Assembly: GCA_018715905.1 (NCBI GenBank)
Contig: DVKS01000123.1
Coordinates: forward strand, 1 to 48,303
Direction of reading: 5' to 3'
Source of the DNA: Candidatus Caccovicinus merdipullorum
GTDB taxonomy: Bacteria; Bacillota; Clostridia; Lachnospirales; Lachnospiraceae
Length of the DNA: 48,303 nt
Shown here: positions 8,009 to 15,928 of the stretch, one piece after another
Layout of the letters: each line of letters opens with the position of its first letter
How positions within the stretch are numbered: position 1 is the first letter of the stretch
Notes under the pieces: model-generated
What the model was told of the DNA's origin: nothing
Databases searched by the model: none
What the model saw: only the letters and a program-made list of their open reading frames with translations
Translations under genes and position numbers: made by a program

Positions 8009-8042
8009 GCGCTTAGATTCCAATTCTGCGCTTAGATTCCAA
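8009..8042. promoter_or_regulatory. tandem 15-bp direct repeats upstream of hxlR
   Basis: GCGCTTAGATTCCAA occurs at 8009-8023 and again at 8028-8042, a 19-bp period, 40-70 bases upstream of the hxlR start. HxlR of Bacillus is known to bind direct repeats, so this is a good operator candidate. On the minus strand each copy begins with TTGGAA, which may double as a -35 box. Confidence 0.55.
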
Positions 8043-8109
8043 AATATCTGTACCTGCCTATTATATCGCTGAAAAAGCAGAAAAGCAATCCGGTCTGGCA
8101 GGAATCTGC

Positions 8110-8448
8110 ATGTATATTTTTCTCTGGAGTCTTTTCCATTTTGCCTGTTCCTATCAAAATATTGCCATATCCTATTCGTTTTCCCTGCGCATTGGCAAAT
8201 CCGGCTCTGACTTTCTGGCAGTGCAGCTGGAACTGTCTGCAGATGACGCGGTTTCCGTCATGTTGGACCTGGATGACCAGGATGCGGAAAAGATCATTAA
8301 CGCACAGGTTCCCCGGAAAACCAGGGCTGCCTTCGATGCCGCCCTGGTGGATGTGGCCACAAAGCTGATCTTAAGCCTTCAGGATGCCGGCGAGATCTGC
8401 TCCATCAGCAGCTGGATCAAGCAGAATTACAATGACAATCTCGAATAA
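8110..8448 (+). CDS. hypothetical protein
   Basis: 112 codons, not recognised. The first 30 residues are hydrophobic/aromatic and may not be translated. The remainder (from about FLAVQLELSADDAVSVMLDL) is acidic and probably alpha/beta, ending in IKQNYNDNLE. A GCAGGAATCTGC stretch gives a modest ribosome site for the ATG. It lies between the divergent hxlR gene and remnants of defence genes, so it could itself be a C-terminal remnant. Confidence 0.4.
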   Translation: MYIFLWSLFHFACSYQNIAISYSFSLRIGKSGSDFLAVQLELSADDAVSVMLDLDDQDAEKIINAQVPRKTRAAFDAALVDVATKLILSLQDAGEICSISSWIKQNYNDNLE

Positions 8449-8478
8449 AAATACGGTTTGCCCTTCCAGTGCCAGCCG

Positions 8479-8930
8479 TTAAACCTCTTCCTTATCCGTA
8501 CTGAGTGCAAGCCGCTCATAGAGGGAGCTGTTGTACTGCCGCTTCAGCTCGCTGAGGCTCCAACCGTTTTTCACCGACTCGATTTCATAAAAATGCCGGT
8601 CCTCGATATTGTCAATGCGCATGAGCTTCAAATAGTGTGACCAGCTCAGGTAAAACTTCCTCCCAGTGCTGACAGCAGGAAGATTCCCAAATTGGCTAAA
8701 CACTGTTTCGCCAATCTGATCCTCGGAATAAACCTTGTAAAACTGCCGGATATTTTTCAGATTGCCAACGGAAAAGCCTTTCCCGAAGTTTTTTGTCAAA
8801 TAGGTGGACAGTTCTTTCAAAAGCTGTGTGCCGTATGCCGCGCGGTTTGCGCCGTGCTGCTCTTCCTCGACAATCATCCGGCCAATCTCAAAATAGGCAT
8901 AGACCATCGAAAGATTGACGGCCGTTTTCG
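8479..8930 (-). pseudogene. DUF1016 (YhcG/PDDEXK-type) remnant
   Basis: About 150 residues of the DUF1016 N-terminal domain: MVYAYFEIGRMIVEEEQHG, GFSVGNLKNIRQFYKVY, FYLSWSHYLKLMRIDN and SLYERLALSTDKEEV, then a stop. Intact family members are about 330-370 residues and continue into a PDDEXK nuclease domain, which is absent here. The 5' end is also missing: the frame starts at a TTG inside the tail of the helicase remnant. These genes usually belong to defence or restriction islands. Truncated at both ends, so non-functional. Confidence 0.85.
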
Positions 8931-9364
8931 CATTCAACCGTAGTAAAACCGTTGATGGGCATATAGGTGCTTTAATCGACCGTCATAAAGCCCATCATCT
9001 GTTCACCGGTGACATTGGACTTGAATGTCACTTTTTTCCTGATCCAATCGGCGCATTCTTTTGCAATCGCTTTCTGTGTAAGTTCGTTGCGAAGCTTTAC
9101 CTCAAACTCTGTACCGTAAAGACTGCGCTCGCGAGAAATACGAGGAATGTAAAACTCGCGCTGGGCTTTTGGTGTTTTCTCAGTCACAAAAGTTGGCGAA
9201 GTGAAGATAAAACGCAGCTCATCGATGCCTTCAAGCTGCTTTTTCAACTCTTGATAGGCATAGATTGAGAAGCACGCTGCTGCAATGGAGAGCTTGCTTC
9301 CTTTGTGAATGACCGACTGTAAATCGCCTTTGACAGTGGTATTGATGTTGTCGATTATCTGCAT
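8931..9364 (-). pseudogene. PLD-type helicase remnant (N-terminal region)
   Basis: Starts normally (ATG at 9364, GGTGAG upstream) with MQIIDNINTTVKGDL, KLSIAAACFSIYAYQELKKQ and RFIFTSPTFVTEK, the N-terminal phospholipase-D-like region of large SNF2/DEAD-type helicases from defence loci. The frame stops at TAA (8972-8974) after GFMTVD, yet the next codons in the same frame still read STYMPINGFTTVECENGR, continuing the family sequence. So there is a nonsense mutation, followed within 40 bases by a fusion to the DUF1016 remnant. The remaining roughly 900 residues are gone. Confidence 0.8.
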
Positions 9365-9625
9365 TATCTCACCCCGTTTTCGTCTGTCTTCTTAATATAT
9401 TTCCCGCTTTTAATTCTCGCATCGACGGGTTTTGACTCATTGTCGGGGATGCCCACTGATTGCCGATTTTTACAGCACCATTTTTGTGCCAACACGAACA
9501 CTCCAAAAAATGATATGATGCGGCTGCGCAGAAGCCTGACATAAGGCATCCTGCGCAGAATCGGAAAAAGTCCGGCAGGACAGACCGGTAAATCCCCGCC
9601 CGCCTCCGGACTTTTTTATTTCTAA
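9365..9625. other. intergenic region upstream of the helicase remnant
   Basis: Two short minus-strand frames end here, one overlapping the helicase ATG as TAATG and one ending 5 bases before it. They could be the tail of a lost upstream gene of the same defence locus, but neither is recognisable. A compact dyad (two CTGCGCAG palindromes around GCCTgacataAGGC, about 9528-9560) precedes the terminator. Confidence 0.3.
9565..9617. terminator. bidirectional terminator of the UPF0251-NifX gene
   Basis: AAAAAGTCCGG (9565-9575) and CCGGACTTTTTT (9606-9617) form a stem with A/T runs on both sides. It follows the minus-strand gene ending at 9626. Confidence 0.75.
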
Positions 9626-10486
9626 TCAACGAAGATGGCAGCCATGATCGTGATTTCCGCGGCATTCATGGTCATGTTCTCCGTGACAGCCATGACCATT
9701 CTCTCCATGATGGCCGTGGCAGCTATCCCCATGATGGCCATGGCAGTCCCCTCCATGTTCTCCCTCTCCATGTCCGTGATGGCTGCACTGCACATCCGGA
9801 TTATACGCCAGTTCACCGGCCAGAAGCGCCTTCACCGCCTGGTCTGCATCCCCGGTTACCCCGCCGTAAAGCTTAATTCCACATTCCGCCAAAGCATTTC
9901 TGGCTCCGCCTCCGATGCCGCCGCAGATCAGCGCGTCCACCTTAAGGTCCGCCAGAAATCCGGCCAGGGCTCCATGGCCGCTTCCGTTGGTATCCACTAT
10001 CTTCTGATCCAGGATTTTCTCCTCATCCGTATCGTAAATCTTAAACTGCTCCGTGTGTCCGAAATGCTGGAACACCTTTCCTTCCTCATACGTTACTGCA
10101 ATTCTCATATCGCATTCTCCTTTCTCTCTTAACTCCGGTCTCCGGGATCCAAATGCTCCTCGTCTGCACCGTTTCCGGCAGAGGCCGGCCGCCGGACCGT
10201 CACAGAGCCGGTAATTCCCGCCGGCAATTACGATTTCCCTGCCGTTGACAATGCTGTCTGCAATCTTCTCTCTTGCAGATTCGTAAATCTCCGTCACCGT
10301 TGTCCTGGATATGTCCATCTGCCCGGCGCACTGCTCATGGGTAAATTTCTCCAGATCCACAAGACGGATCACCTCGTACTCATCCAGTGTAAGCACATTT
10401 CTTCCACTGCAGACAGCGCCGTCCGGAACGAAACGATCATAGTCCGGTTCCGCACAGATCCGCCTGCACCGGCTTGGTCTTGCCAT
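9626..10486 (-). CDS. UPF0251 (DUF134) HTH domain fused to NifX/NifB-type cluster-binding domain with His/Cys-rich tail
   Basis: 286 residues in three parts. 1-100 is a UPF0251 DNA-binding domain (MARPSRCRRICAEPDYDRF start; HTH around CAGQMDISRTTVTEIYESA). 127-235 is a dinitrogenase iron-molybdenum cofactor-type domain (RIAVTYEEGKVFQHFGHTEQ; ICGGIGGGARNALAECGIKL). About 238-286 is a tail dominated by His, Gly and Cys with repeated CHGHHG, a likely metal-binding segment. The two domains are separate neighbouring genes in many anaerobes. M127 (10108) has its own AAAGGAG site, so a separate NifX-type product may also be made. Metal- or Fe-S-responsive self-regulation is inference. Confidence 0.85.
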   Translation of the reverse strand: MARPSRCRRICAEPDYDRFVPDGAVCSGRNVLTLDEYEVIRLVDLEKFTHEQCAGQMDISRTTVTEIYESAREKIADSIVNGREIVIAGGNYRLCDGPAAGLCRKRCRRGAFGSRRPELREKGECDMRIAVTYEEGKVFQHFGHTEQFKIYDTDEEKILDQKIVDTNGSGHGALAGFLADLKVDALICGGIGGGARNALAECGIKLYGGVTGDADQAVKALLAGELAYNPDVQCSHHGHGEGEHGGDCHGHHGDSCHGHHGENGHGCHGEHDHECRGNHDHGCHLR

Positions 10487-10554
10487 ATTTCCACCTCCGG
10501 ATCCTTCTTATTCTTCTGCTTCCTTTGCGGGTTTTGCAGCATCCGTTTTTCTTT

Positions 10555-10605
10555 ATTTCCGTCATATGTCGGAAATAGTATACCTCTTTCCCGGACAAAA
10601 ATCAA
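10555..10605 (-). promoter_or_regulatory. promoter and operator of the UPF0251-NifX gene
   Basis: Minus-strand TTGATT (10605-10600), 17 bp, TATACT (10582-10577), followed directly by the inverted repeat ATTTCCG-N8-CGGAAAT (10555-10576) at the expected start. The -35 box is made from the T-run of the hydA terminator. The operator position suggests repression, possibly by the gene's own HTH domain. Confidence 0.65.
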
Positions 10606-10644
10606 GCCCCCGGGACCGAAACAAGATTCGATCCCGAAGGGCTT
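10604..10644 (-). terminator. hydCBA operon terminator
   Basis: Stem AAGCCCTTCGGGATCGA with its partner ending GGGGGCTT, followed on the minus strand by GATTTTTG, 20 bases after the hydA stop. Confidence 0.7.
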
Positions 10645-10664
10645 ACTTAATTCATGGCATGTTT

Positions 10665-12407
10665 TTAATTGATGCTGCGCTTTACATAGCTGGTATGGAG
10701 CAGATGATGTGCCTTGGAGCTTCCCGGCTTTCCAAGGAAGGTGTCATAAAGTTCCTTGATGGCGGGATTCTCATGGGACTTGCGGATGGCGTTCTTCTCA
10801 TCCAGCTGATAAAGCACGCTGGCACGCAGAGCCCGGATGTCGGTGGTATTACGTACATGGCCCGGCTGCTGAGGCTGGCCGCCGCCGTTTACGCATCCTC
10901 CGGGGCATCCCATGATCTCGATAAAGTGATACTGGGCCTCGCCGTTCTTTACCATATTCAGAAGCTTTCTGGCATTTGCCAGGCCGGATGCTACGGCTAC
11001 CTTAACCTCCATGCCGGCCACCTGATAAGCAGCTTCCTTGATGCCCTCAGTGCCGCGAACCTGAGTAAAGTCCACGTTTGGAAGCTCTTCGCCGGTCAGG
11101 GTCTCCACCGCCGTACGCAGAGCTGCTTCCATAACACCGCCGGTAGCGCCGAAGATCACCGCCGCGCCGGTACCGATTCCCAGAGGCACATCAAACTCCT
11201 CATCGGGAAGGTCACGGAAACGGATGCCCAGCTTCTTGATCATTCTGGCCAGCTCTCTGGTGGTCATGGAATAATCCACATCCGGGTAACCGGTGGCATC
11301 CTCGTCGGGACGGCCGATCTCAAACTTCTTGGCCGTACAGGGCATTACGGATACGGATACGATATCCTTGGGATCAATGCCCATCTTCTCCGCATAGTAG
11401 CTCTTGGCAATGGCGCCGAACATCTGCTGGGGAGACTTGCAGGAGGACAGATTTTCCGTCATATCCGGGAAATAGTGCTCGCAGTATTTTACCCAGCCCG
11501 GAGAACAGGAGGTGATCATGGGCAGCACGCCGCCGTTCTGTACCCGGTCGATAAATTCATGGGCCTCTTCCATAATGGTTAAGTCCGCACCGAAATTGGT
11601 GTCGAACACTTTGTCAAAGCCGATGCGGCGCAGAGCTGCCGCCATCTTTCCCTGCACATCCGTGCCGATGGGATAGCCGAACTCCTCGCCAAGACCTGCC
11701 CGGACAGCGGGAGCCGTCTGCACGATCACATGCTTATTCGGATCATGGATGGCTGCCAGCACATCGTCGATACAGGACTTTTCATACAGAGCGCCGGTGG
11801 GACATACTGCGATACACTGGCCGCAGGATACGCAGGAAGTCTCGCCCAGGCCCATCTCGAAAGCAGAGCCGATATTGGTAGCAAAGCCTCTCTGGTTCGG
11901 TCCGATTACGCCGATTCCCTGAACCTGTTCGCACATAGCCACGCAGCGGCGGCAGAGGATACACTTGGAATTATCCCGGAACATATGGACTGCGGAGTCG
12001 TCGATCTCCGAAGGCGTCCTTGCGCCGTCGTAATATCCTTCATCTTCCACGCCCAGTTCCTTGGCCAGCTGCTGCAGTTCACAGTTCCCGCTTCTTACGC
12101 AGGATAAGCACTTCCGGTCATGGTTGGAAAGAAGGAGCTGCAGCGTCTTCTTTCTGGACTCCAGTACCCGCAGGGTATTGGTCCACACTTCCATGCCTTC
12201 ATTAATGGGATATACACAGGAAGCCACCAGGCTCCTGGCTCCCTTTACTTCGACTACACAGATCCGGCATGCGCCGATTTCATTGATTTCCTTTAAGAAG
12301 CACAGGGTAGGAATCTCAATGTGAGCCAGTCTGGCTGCCTCCAGGATGGTGGAACCCTTTGGAGCGGTAACTTCCATGCCGTTGATTTTGATTGTAACAT
12401 TCTCCAT
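10665..12407 (-). CDS. hydA: electron-bifurcating [FeFe] hydrogenase, catalytic subunit HydA
   Basis: 580-residue cytosolic catalytic subunit making or oxidising H2. In order: an N-terminal [2Fe-2S] plant-type domain (CFLKEINEIGACRIC), a His/Cys cluster (HDRKCLSCVRSGNC), two [4Fe-4S] clusters (CILCRRCVAMC; CVSCGQCIAVCP), and the H-cluster domain with L1 TSCSPGW, L2 MPCTAKKFE and L3 EIMGCPGGCVNGGGQP. The length and partners (HydB, HydC) place it in the trimeric/tetrameric NADH-linked bifurcating group. L1 carries Ser after the single Cys, where many hydrogenases have TSCCPGW. It is the last gene of the operon; TCCCTCC ribosome complement lies upstream. Confidence 0.96.
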   Translation of the reverse strand: MENVTIKINGMEVTAPKGSTILEAARLAHIEIPTLCFLKEINEIGACRICVVEVKGARSLVASCVYPINEGMEVWTNTLRVLESRKKTLQLLLSNHDRKCLSCVRSGNCELQQLAKELGVEDEGYYDGARTPSEIDDSAVHMFRDNSKCILCRRCVAMCEQVQGIGVIGPNQRGFATNIGSAFEMGLGETSCVSCGQCIAVCPTGALYEKSCIDDVLAAIHDPNKHVIVQTAPAVRAGLGEEFGYPIGTDVQGKMAAALRRIGFDKVFDTNFGADLTIMEEAHEFIDRVQNGGVLPMITSCSPGWVKYCEHYFPDMTENLSSCKSPQQMFGAIAKSYYAEKMGIDPKDIVSVSVMPCTAKKFEIGRPDEDATGYPDVDYSMTTRELARMIKKLGIRFRDLPDEEFDVPLGIGTGAAVIFGATGGVMEAALRTAVETLTGEELPNVDFTQVRGTEGIKEAAYQVAGMEVKVAVASGLANARKLLNMVKNGEAQYHFIEIMGCPGGCVNGGGQPQQPGHVRNTTDIRALRASVLYQLDEKNAIRKSHENPAIKELYDTFLGKPGSSKAHHLLHTSYVKRSIN

Positions 12408-12422
12408 TTGTTCTTCCCTCCC

Positions 12423-14210
12423 TTATTTCTTGTAGATTGCGCCGAAGCGGCATTTTTCCATACAGGCGCCGCACTTTACGCACTTATCCGGATCGATGAC
12501 ATGGGGATTCTTAACCGTACCGATAATGGCGCCGGCCGGACAGGTTCTGGCACACAGCGTACATCCGCGGCACTTGTCACGGTCAATCACATAGGAAAGC
12601 AGAGCCTTGCAGACGCCGGCCGGACATCTCTTCTCCTTAATGTGAGCCTCGTACTCATCCCGGAAATACCGCAAGGTGGAAAGCACCGGATTCGGCGCTG
12701 TCTGGCCCAGACCGCAGAGGGAATTGTCCTTTATGTAATAGCAGAGTGCTTCCAGCTTATCCAGGTCTTCCATGGTGGCCTGTCCCTTTGTAATCTTCTC
12801 CAGGATCTCCAGCATTCTTCTGGTTCCCACACGGCAGGGAGTACATTTGCCGCAGGACTCTTCCACGGTGAATTCCAGGAAGAACTTGGCGATGTCCACC
12901 ATACAGTCATCCTCATCCATAACGATCAGACCGCCGGAACCCATCATAGAACCGATGGAAAGCAGGTTGTCATAGTCAATGGGGATGTCGAAATGCTCGG
13001 CCGGAATACATCCGCCGGAAGGACCGCCGGTCTGTGCCGCCTTGAATTTCTTTCCGTTGGGGATGCCGCCGCCGATCTCCTCGATAACCTCCCGCAGGGT
13101 AGTTCCCATGGGGATCTCCACCAGACCGGTATTGTGAATCTTTCCTCCCAGAGCGAATACCTTGGTTCCCTTGGACTTTTCAGTGCCCATGGATGCGAAC
13201 CACTCCGGTCCGTTTAAGATGATCTGCGGAATATTGGCATAAGTCTCTACGTTATTTAAGATAGTGGGCTTGCCAAAGAGACCTTTCTGTGCCGGGAAGG
13301 GAGGACGTGGCCGGGGTTCGCCGCGCTTTCCTTCGATGGAGGTCATAAGCGCCGTCTCCTCGCCGCAGACGAAAGCGCCTGCCCCCAGACGAAGGTCGAT
13401 ATCAAAGTCAAATCCCGTTCCGAAAATATCTTTGCCAAGGAGGTTATACTCTCTGGCCTGCTTGATAGCGATCTGCAGACGCTCTACAGCGATTGGGTAC
13501 TCAGCGCGGACATAAATATAGCCCTGATTGGCTCCGATGGCATAGCCTGCAATGGCCATAGCCTCCAGCACCACATGAGGATCGCCTTCCAGAACGGAAC
13601 GGTCCATGAATGCGCCAGGGTCGCCCTCGTCCGCATTGCAACAGACATATTTCTGATCGCCGTCATTCTGTTTGGCCAGCTTCCATTTCAGTCCTGTAGG
13701 GAAGCCGCCGCCGCCTCTTCCGCGGAGTCCGGAATCCAGAAGAACCTGGATCACATCATCGGGAGTCATCTCCGTCAGCACTTTTCCCAATGCTTCATAA
13801 CCGCCGGTTCCGATGTATTCGTCGATCACTTCCGGATTGATCACGCCGCAGTTGCGAAGGGCAACACGGTGCTGCTTTTTATAAAAGTCGGTGTCAATCA
13901 GCGCACGTACGCCGGTAGTGGTAACCGTTTCTTTGTAAAGGAGACGGGTTACCACACGTCCCTTTAACAGATGCTCGGAAACAATTTCCGGAATGTCCTC
14001 CACCTTTACCATGGAGTAAAAGCTGGCATCCGGGTATACAATCATAATGGGACCTAATGCGCACAGGCCATGGCATCCGGTCTGAATGACCGCCACCTCA
14101 TCCTGCAGGCCCTGCTTGATAATCTCTTCATTCAGTTTTTCAATAATCTGCGGACTTCCCGAGGAAGTACATCCGGTTCCGCCGCAGACCAGCACATGTG
14201 AACGATACAT
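12423..14210 (-). CDS. hydB: electron-bifurcating hydrogenase subunit HydB (NuoF-like)
   Basis: 595 residues. N-terminal thioredoxin-like [2Fe-2S] domain (CGGTGCTSSG; TGCHGLC), then a NuoF flavoprotein core with the NADH loop GRGGGGFPTGLKW and FMN region CNADEGDPGAFMDR, the SLBB-type region, the N3-like cluster ESCGKCTPCRVGTRR, and a C-terminal two-cluster ferredoxin (CRGCTLCARTCP; CVKCGACMEKC). It binds FMN and NAD(H) and is the proposed bifurcation site of the complex. It lies 15 bases upstream of hydA in the same operon. Typical length, no anomalies. Confidence 0.96.
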   Translation of the reverse strand: MYRSHVLVCGGTGCTSSGSPQIIEKLNEEIIKQGLQDEVAVIQTGCHGLCALGPIMIVYPDASFYSMVKVEDIPEIVSEHLLKGRVVTRLLYKETVTTTGVRALIDTDFYKKQHRVALRNCGVINPEVIDEYIGTGGYEALGKVLTEMTPDDVIQVLLDSGLRGRGGGGFPTGLKWKLAKQNDGDQKYVCCNADEGDPGAFMDRSVLEGDPHVVLEAMAIAGYAIGANQGYIYVRAEYPIAVERLQIAIKQAREYNLLGKDIFGTGFDFDIDLRLGAGAFVCGEETALMTSIEGKRGEPRPRPPFPAQKGLFGKPTILNNVETYANIPQIILNGPEWFASMGTEKSKGTKVFALGGKIHNTGLVEIPMGTTLREVIEEIGGGIPNGKKFKAAQTGGPSGGCIPAEHFDIPIDYDNLLSIGSMMGSGGLIVMDEDDCMVDIAKFFLEFTVEESCGKCTPCRVGTRRMLEILEKITKGQATMEDLDKLEALCYYIKDNSLCGLGQTAPNPVLSTLRYFRDEYEAHIKEKRCPAGVCKALLSYVIDRDKCRGCTLCARTCPAGAIIGTVKNPHVIDPDKCVKCGACMEKCRFGAIYKK

Positions 14211-14224
14211 ATCGGTCTTCCTCC

Positions 14225-14602
14225 TTATTTAATGTCGGCTGCGCCCAGGGTGTACTCATCCACCACATGGCCGCCCACCAGATGACGGTTCACTACTTCC
14301 ACAGCCTTCTCCGGGGTCATCTTTATGTAAGTAACCTTGGGCTGGCCGGGAGCCATTACCTCCACAATAGGCTCATACTGACACAGGCCGATGCAGCCCG
14401 TCTGGGTTACCGCCACCTTATCGGTAAGTCCTCTTTCCTGTACTTCTTTTGCAAGGGTATTTAACACCGGCCTTGCTCCGGCTGCGATTCCGCAGGTAGC
14501 CATCCCCACCACTACACGGATATGATTGTGGTCCTCTGCACGAATGCCTACCTGATTCTGCATTCTGTCACGAATTGCTTTTAATTCAGCAAGAGTTTTC
14601 AT
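14225..14602 (-). CDS. (2Fe-2S) thioredoxin-like ferredoxin subunit of the hydrogenase operon
   Basis: 125-residue thioredoxin-fold ferredoxin similar to the N-terminal domain of HydB. It shows ATCGIAAGARPV and TQTGCIGLCQYEP, so three of the four canonical cysteines are clear; the first (CxxxxC) position is Val/Gly. This three-cysteine form is common for this gene in clostridial hyd operons. It may be an accessory electron carrier or structural subunit of the Hyd complex. It is 14 bases from hydB, with an AGGA ribosome site. Confidence 0.85.
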   Translation of the reverse strand: MKTLAELKAIRDRMQNQVGIRAEDHNHIRVVVGMATCGIAAGARPVLNTLAKEVQERGLTDKVAVTQTGCIGLCQYEPIVEVMAPGQPKVTYIKMTPEKAVEVVNRHLVGGHVVDEYTLGAADIK

Positions 14603-14631
14603 GTCATCCTCCTGTTCCGGCTCCGGACGCG

Positions 14632-15189
14632 TCAGATCACTGCGCCCTGATCCGCCTCTTTCTTATTCTCAGTGAGAAAATCCAAAATATACTGGGAAAC
14701 CTCCGGCTCTGTAAAAGGCACATCTCCCAGAATCTCCTTAAGTTCCCTGGTGTCTAATGTAAATCCATTTCCGTCAACCTGATAAGTATATACAAAATCC
14801 GTCTCCGGATGATAAAGGATCAGCGTATGAATGGTGCTGGAAATGTCTCCCAGAGGCATCCGGTCAATATGGGACAGCCCGAACACCGCCGTTACCCTGG
14901 TTCCCTTTCCCAATTCCGACTGAATGGAAAAACTTCCCCCGGTGCTTTCCGCCGCGTACTTGTAAAAGGGAATTCCAAGTCCTACCTTTCGGGTGGTTCT
15001 GGTAGTAAAAAAAGGATCCGTCACCTGGCTTACCTGTTCCGGCGTCATCCCGCAGCCATTGTCCCCAATGACCACTGTCAGCGTATCGGCCTTTCGGTCC
15101 GCACAGATGGATATTTCCACCAGCGTCGCCTCTGCCCGGGTAGAATTCTCCGCCACATCCAGTATATTTAGGGAAATCTCCGGCATCAT
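14632..15189 (-). CDS. stand-alone GHKL (histidine-kinase-type) ATPase
   Basis: 185 residues. Residues 1-110 form a Bergerat-fold ATP-binding domain: N-box ILDVAENSTRA, G1 DNGCGMTPEQV, G2 TTRKVGLGIPFYKYA, then GKGTRVTAVFG. There is no dimerisation/phospho-acceptor domain, so it cannot be a complete histidine kinase. The C-terminal 75 residues are unassigned. It starts 3 bases after the hydC stop without a good ribosome site, implying translational coupling. This gene is conserved in hyd operons of Firmicutes, and a regulatory kinase-like role is inferred only. Confidence 0.85.
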   Translation of the reverse strand: MMPEISLNILDVAENSTRAEATLVEISICADRKADTLTVVIGDNGCGMTPEQVSQVTDPFFTTRTTRKVGLGIPFYKYAAESTGGSFSIQSELGKGTRVTAVFGLSHIDRMPLGDISSTIHTLILYHPETDFVYTYQVDGNGFTLDTRELKEILGDVPFTEPEVSQYILDFLTENKKEADQGAVI

Positions 15190-15192
15190 AAG

Positions 15193-15687
15193 CTATTTAT
15201 ATTTCGCCAGGATTCCGGGGATATCGTCCGGCACCAGTCTTCCGTAAACCTCGTCATTAATCATCATAACGGGAGCCAGACCGCACGCGCCTACGCAGCG
15301 GCAGGAGTCCAGAGAAAATTTTCCGTCCGGCGTACACTCGCCGTTGGTGATTCCCAGAACTTCTTCCAGTTTGGAGAAAATATTTCCCGATCCCTTTACG
15401 TAGCAGGCAGTACCCAGACAGACAGAGATCTTATACTTGCCCTTAGGCTGAAGTGCAAACTGGGAATAAAAGGTTGCTACGCCGTAAACCTTTTCCAGCG
15501 GAACCCCCATCTCATCAGAAATCATGGTCTGAACCTCAATGGGAAGGTATCCGTAAATACTCTGGGCCTTCTGCATAACGGGCATCAGGGCTCCAGGCGT
15601 GTCCTTCAGCTCAGAAATCGCTTCTTTCAAAGCCGCTTCCTGCTCCTTCGTCCCGGAAAAAGGGACTGTTTGTTTTTTGCAAGCCAT
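15193..15687 (-). CDS. hydC: electron-bifurcating hydrogenase subunit HydC (NuoE-like)
   Basis: 164-residue NuoE-type [2Fe-2S] subunit. The four ligands are in CLGTACYVKG and SCRCVGACGLAP, and the helical N-terminal half (IYGYLPIEVQTMISDEMG) is typical. It hands electrons between HydB flavin and the rest of the complex. It is the first gene of the operon, with a strong AAGGAGG ribosome site and a leader of about 150 bases. Confidence 0.95.
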   Translation of the reverse strand: MACKKQTVPFSGTKEQEAALKEAISELKDTPGALMPVMQKAQSIYGYLPIEVQTMISDEMGVPLEKVYGVATFYSQFALQPKGKYKISVCLGTACYVKGSGNIFSKLEEVLGITNGECTPDGKFSLDSCRCVGACGLAPVMMINDEVYGRLVPDDIPGILAKYK

Positions 15688-15846
15688 TGTGAAACCTCCT
15701 TATTTCGTACCTGTGAATATCCCCAGGCCGCTCTTTTTCCAGTGTCCGTTGCATTTTAAAATGTCAGGGACAACTGCCGTCCGTCCCTGCAATGCCGGCT
15801 TTGGAATGTTCTCCTCCGGCGCCATCATTTTATGCAATGTATCTAC

Positions 15847-15878
15847 ATTCTATCACGTAATTGTGAAAAAATCCACAT
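15847..15878 (-). promoter_or_regulatory. hydC operon promoter with Rex-like site
   Basis: Minus-strand TGGATT (15875-15870), 17 bp, extended -10 TGATAGAAT (TAGAAT at 15852-15847). Overlapping it, TTGTGAAAAAATCCACAT (15861-15878, plus strand) resembles a Rex operator, TTGTGAA-N4-TTCACAA, with two mismatches in the right arm. NADH/NAD control through Rex would suit this operon. Confidence 0.45.
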
Positions 15879-15928
15879 TATTTCATACTTCTCAAAAAAA
15901 GAGAAAACTTTTCTCTGTAAAAAATGTC

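Noticed and set aside
9622..9816. Met/Ile/Ala-rich minus-strand frame of 64 codons
   Set aside because: It is an alternate-frame reading of the CHGHHG repeats of the NifX tail, not a membrane protein.
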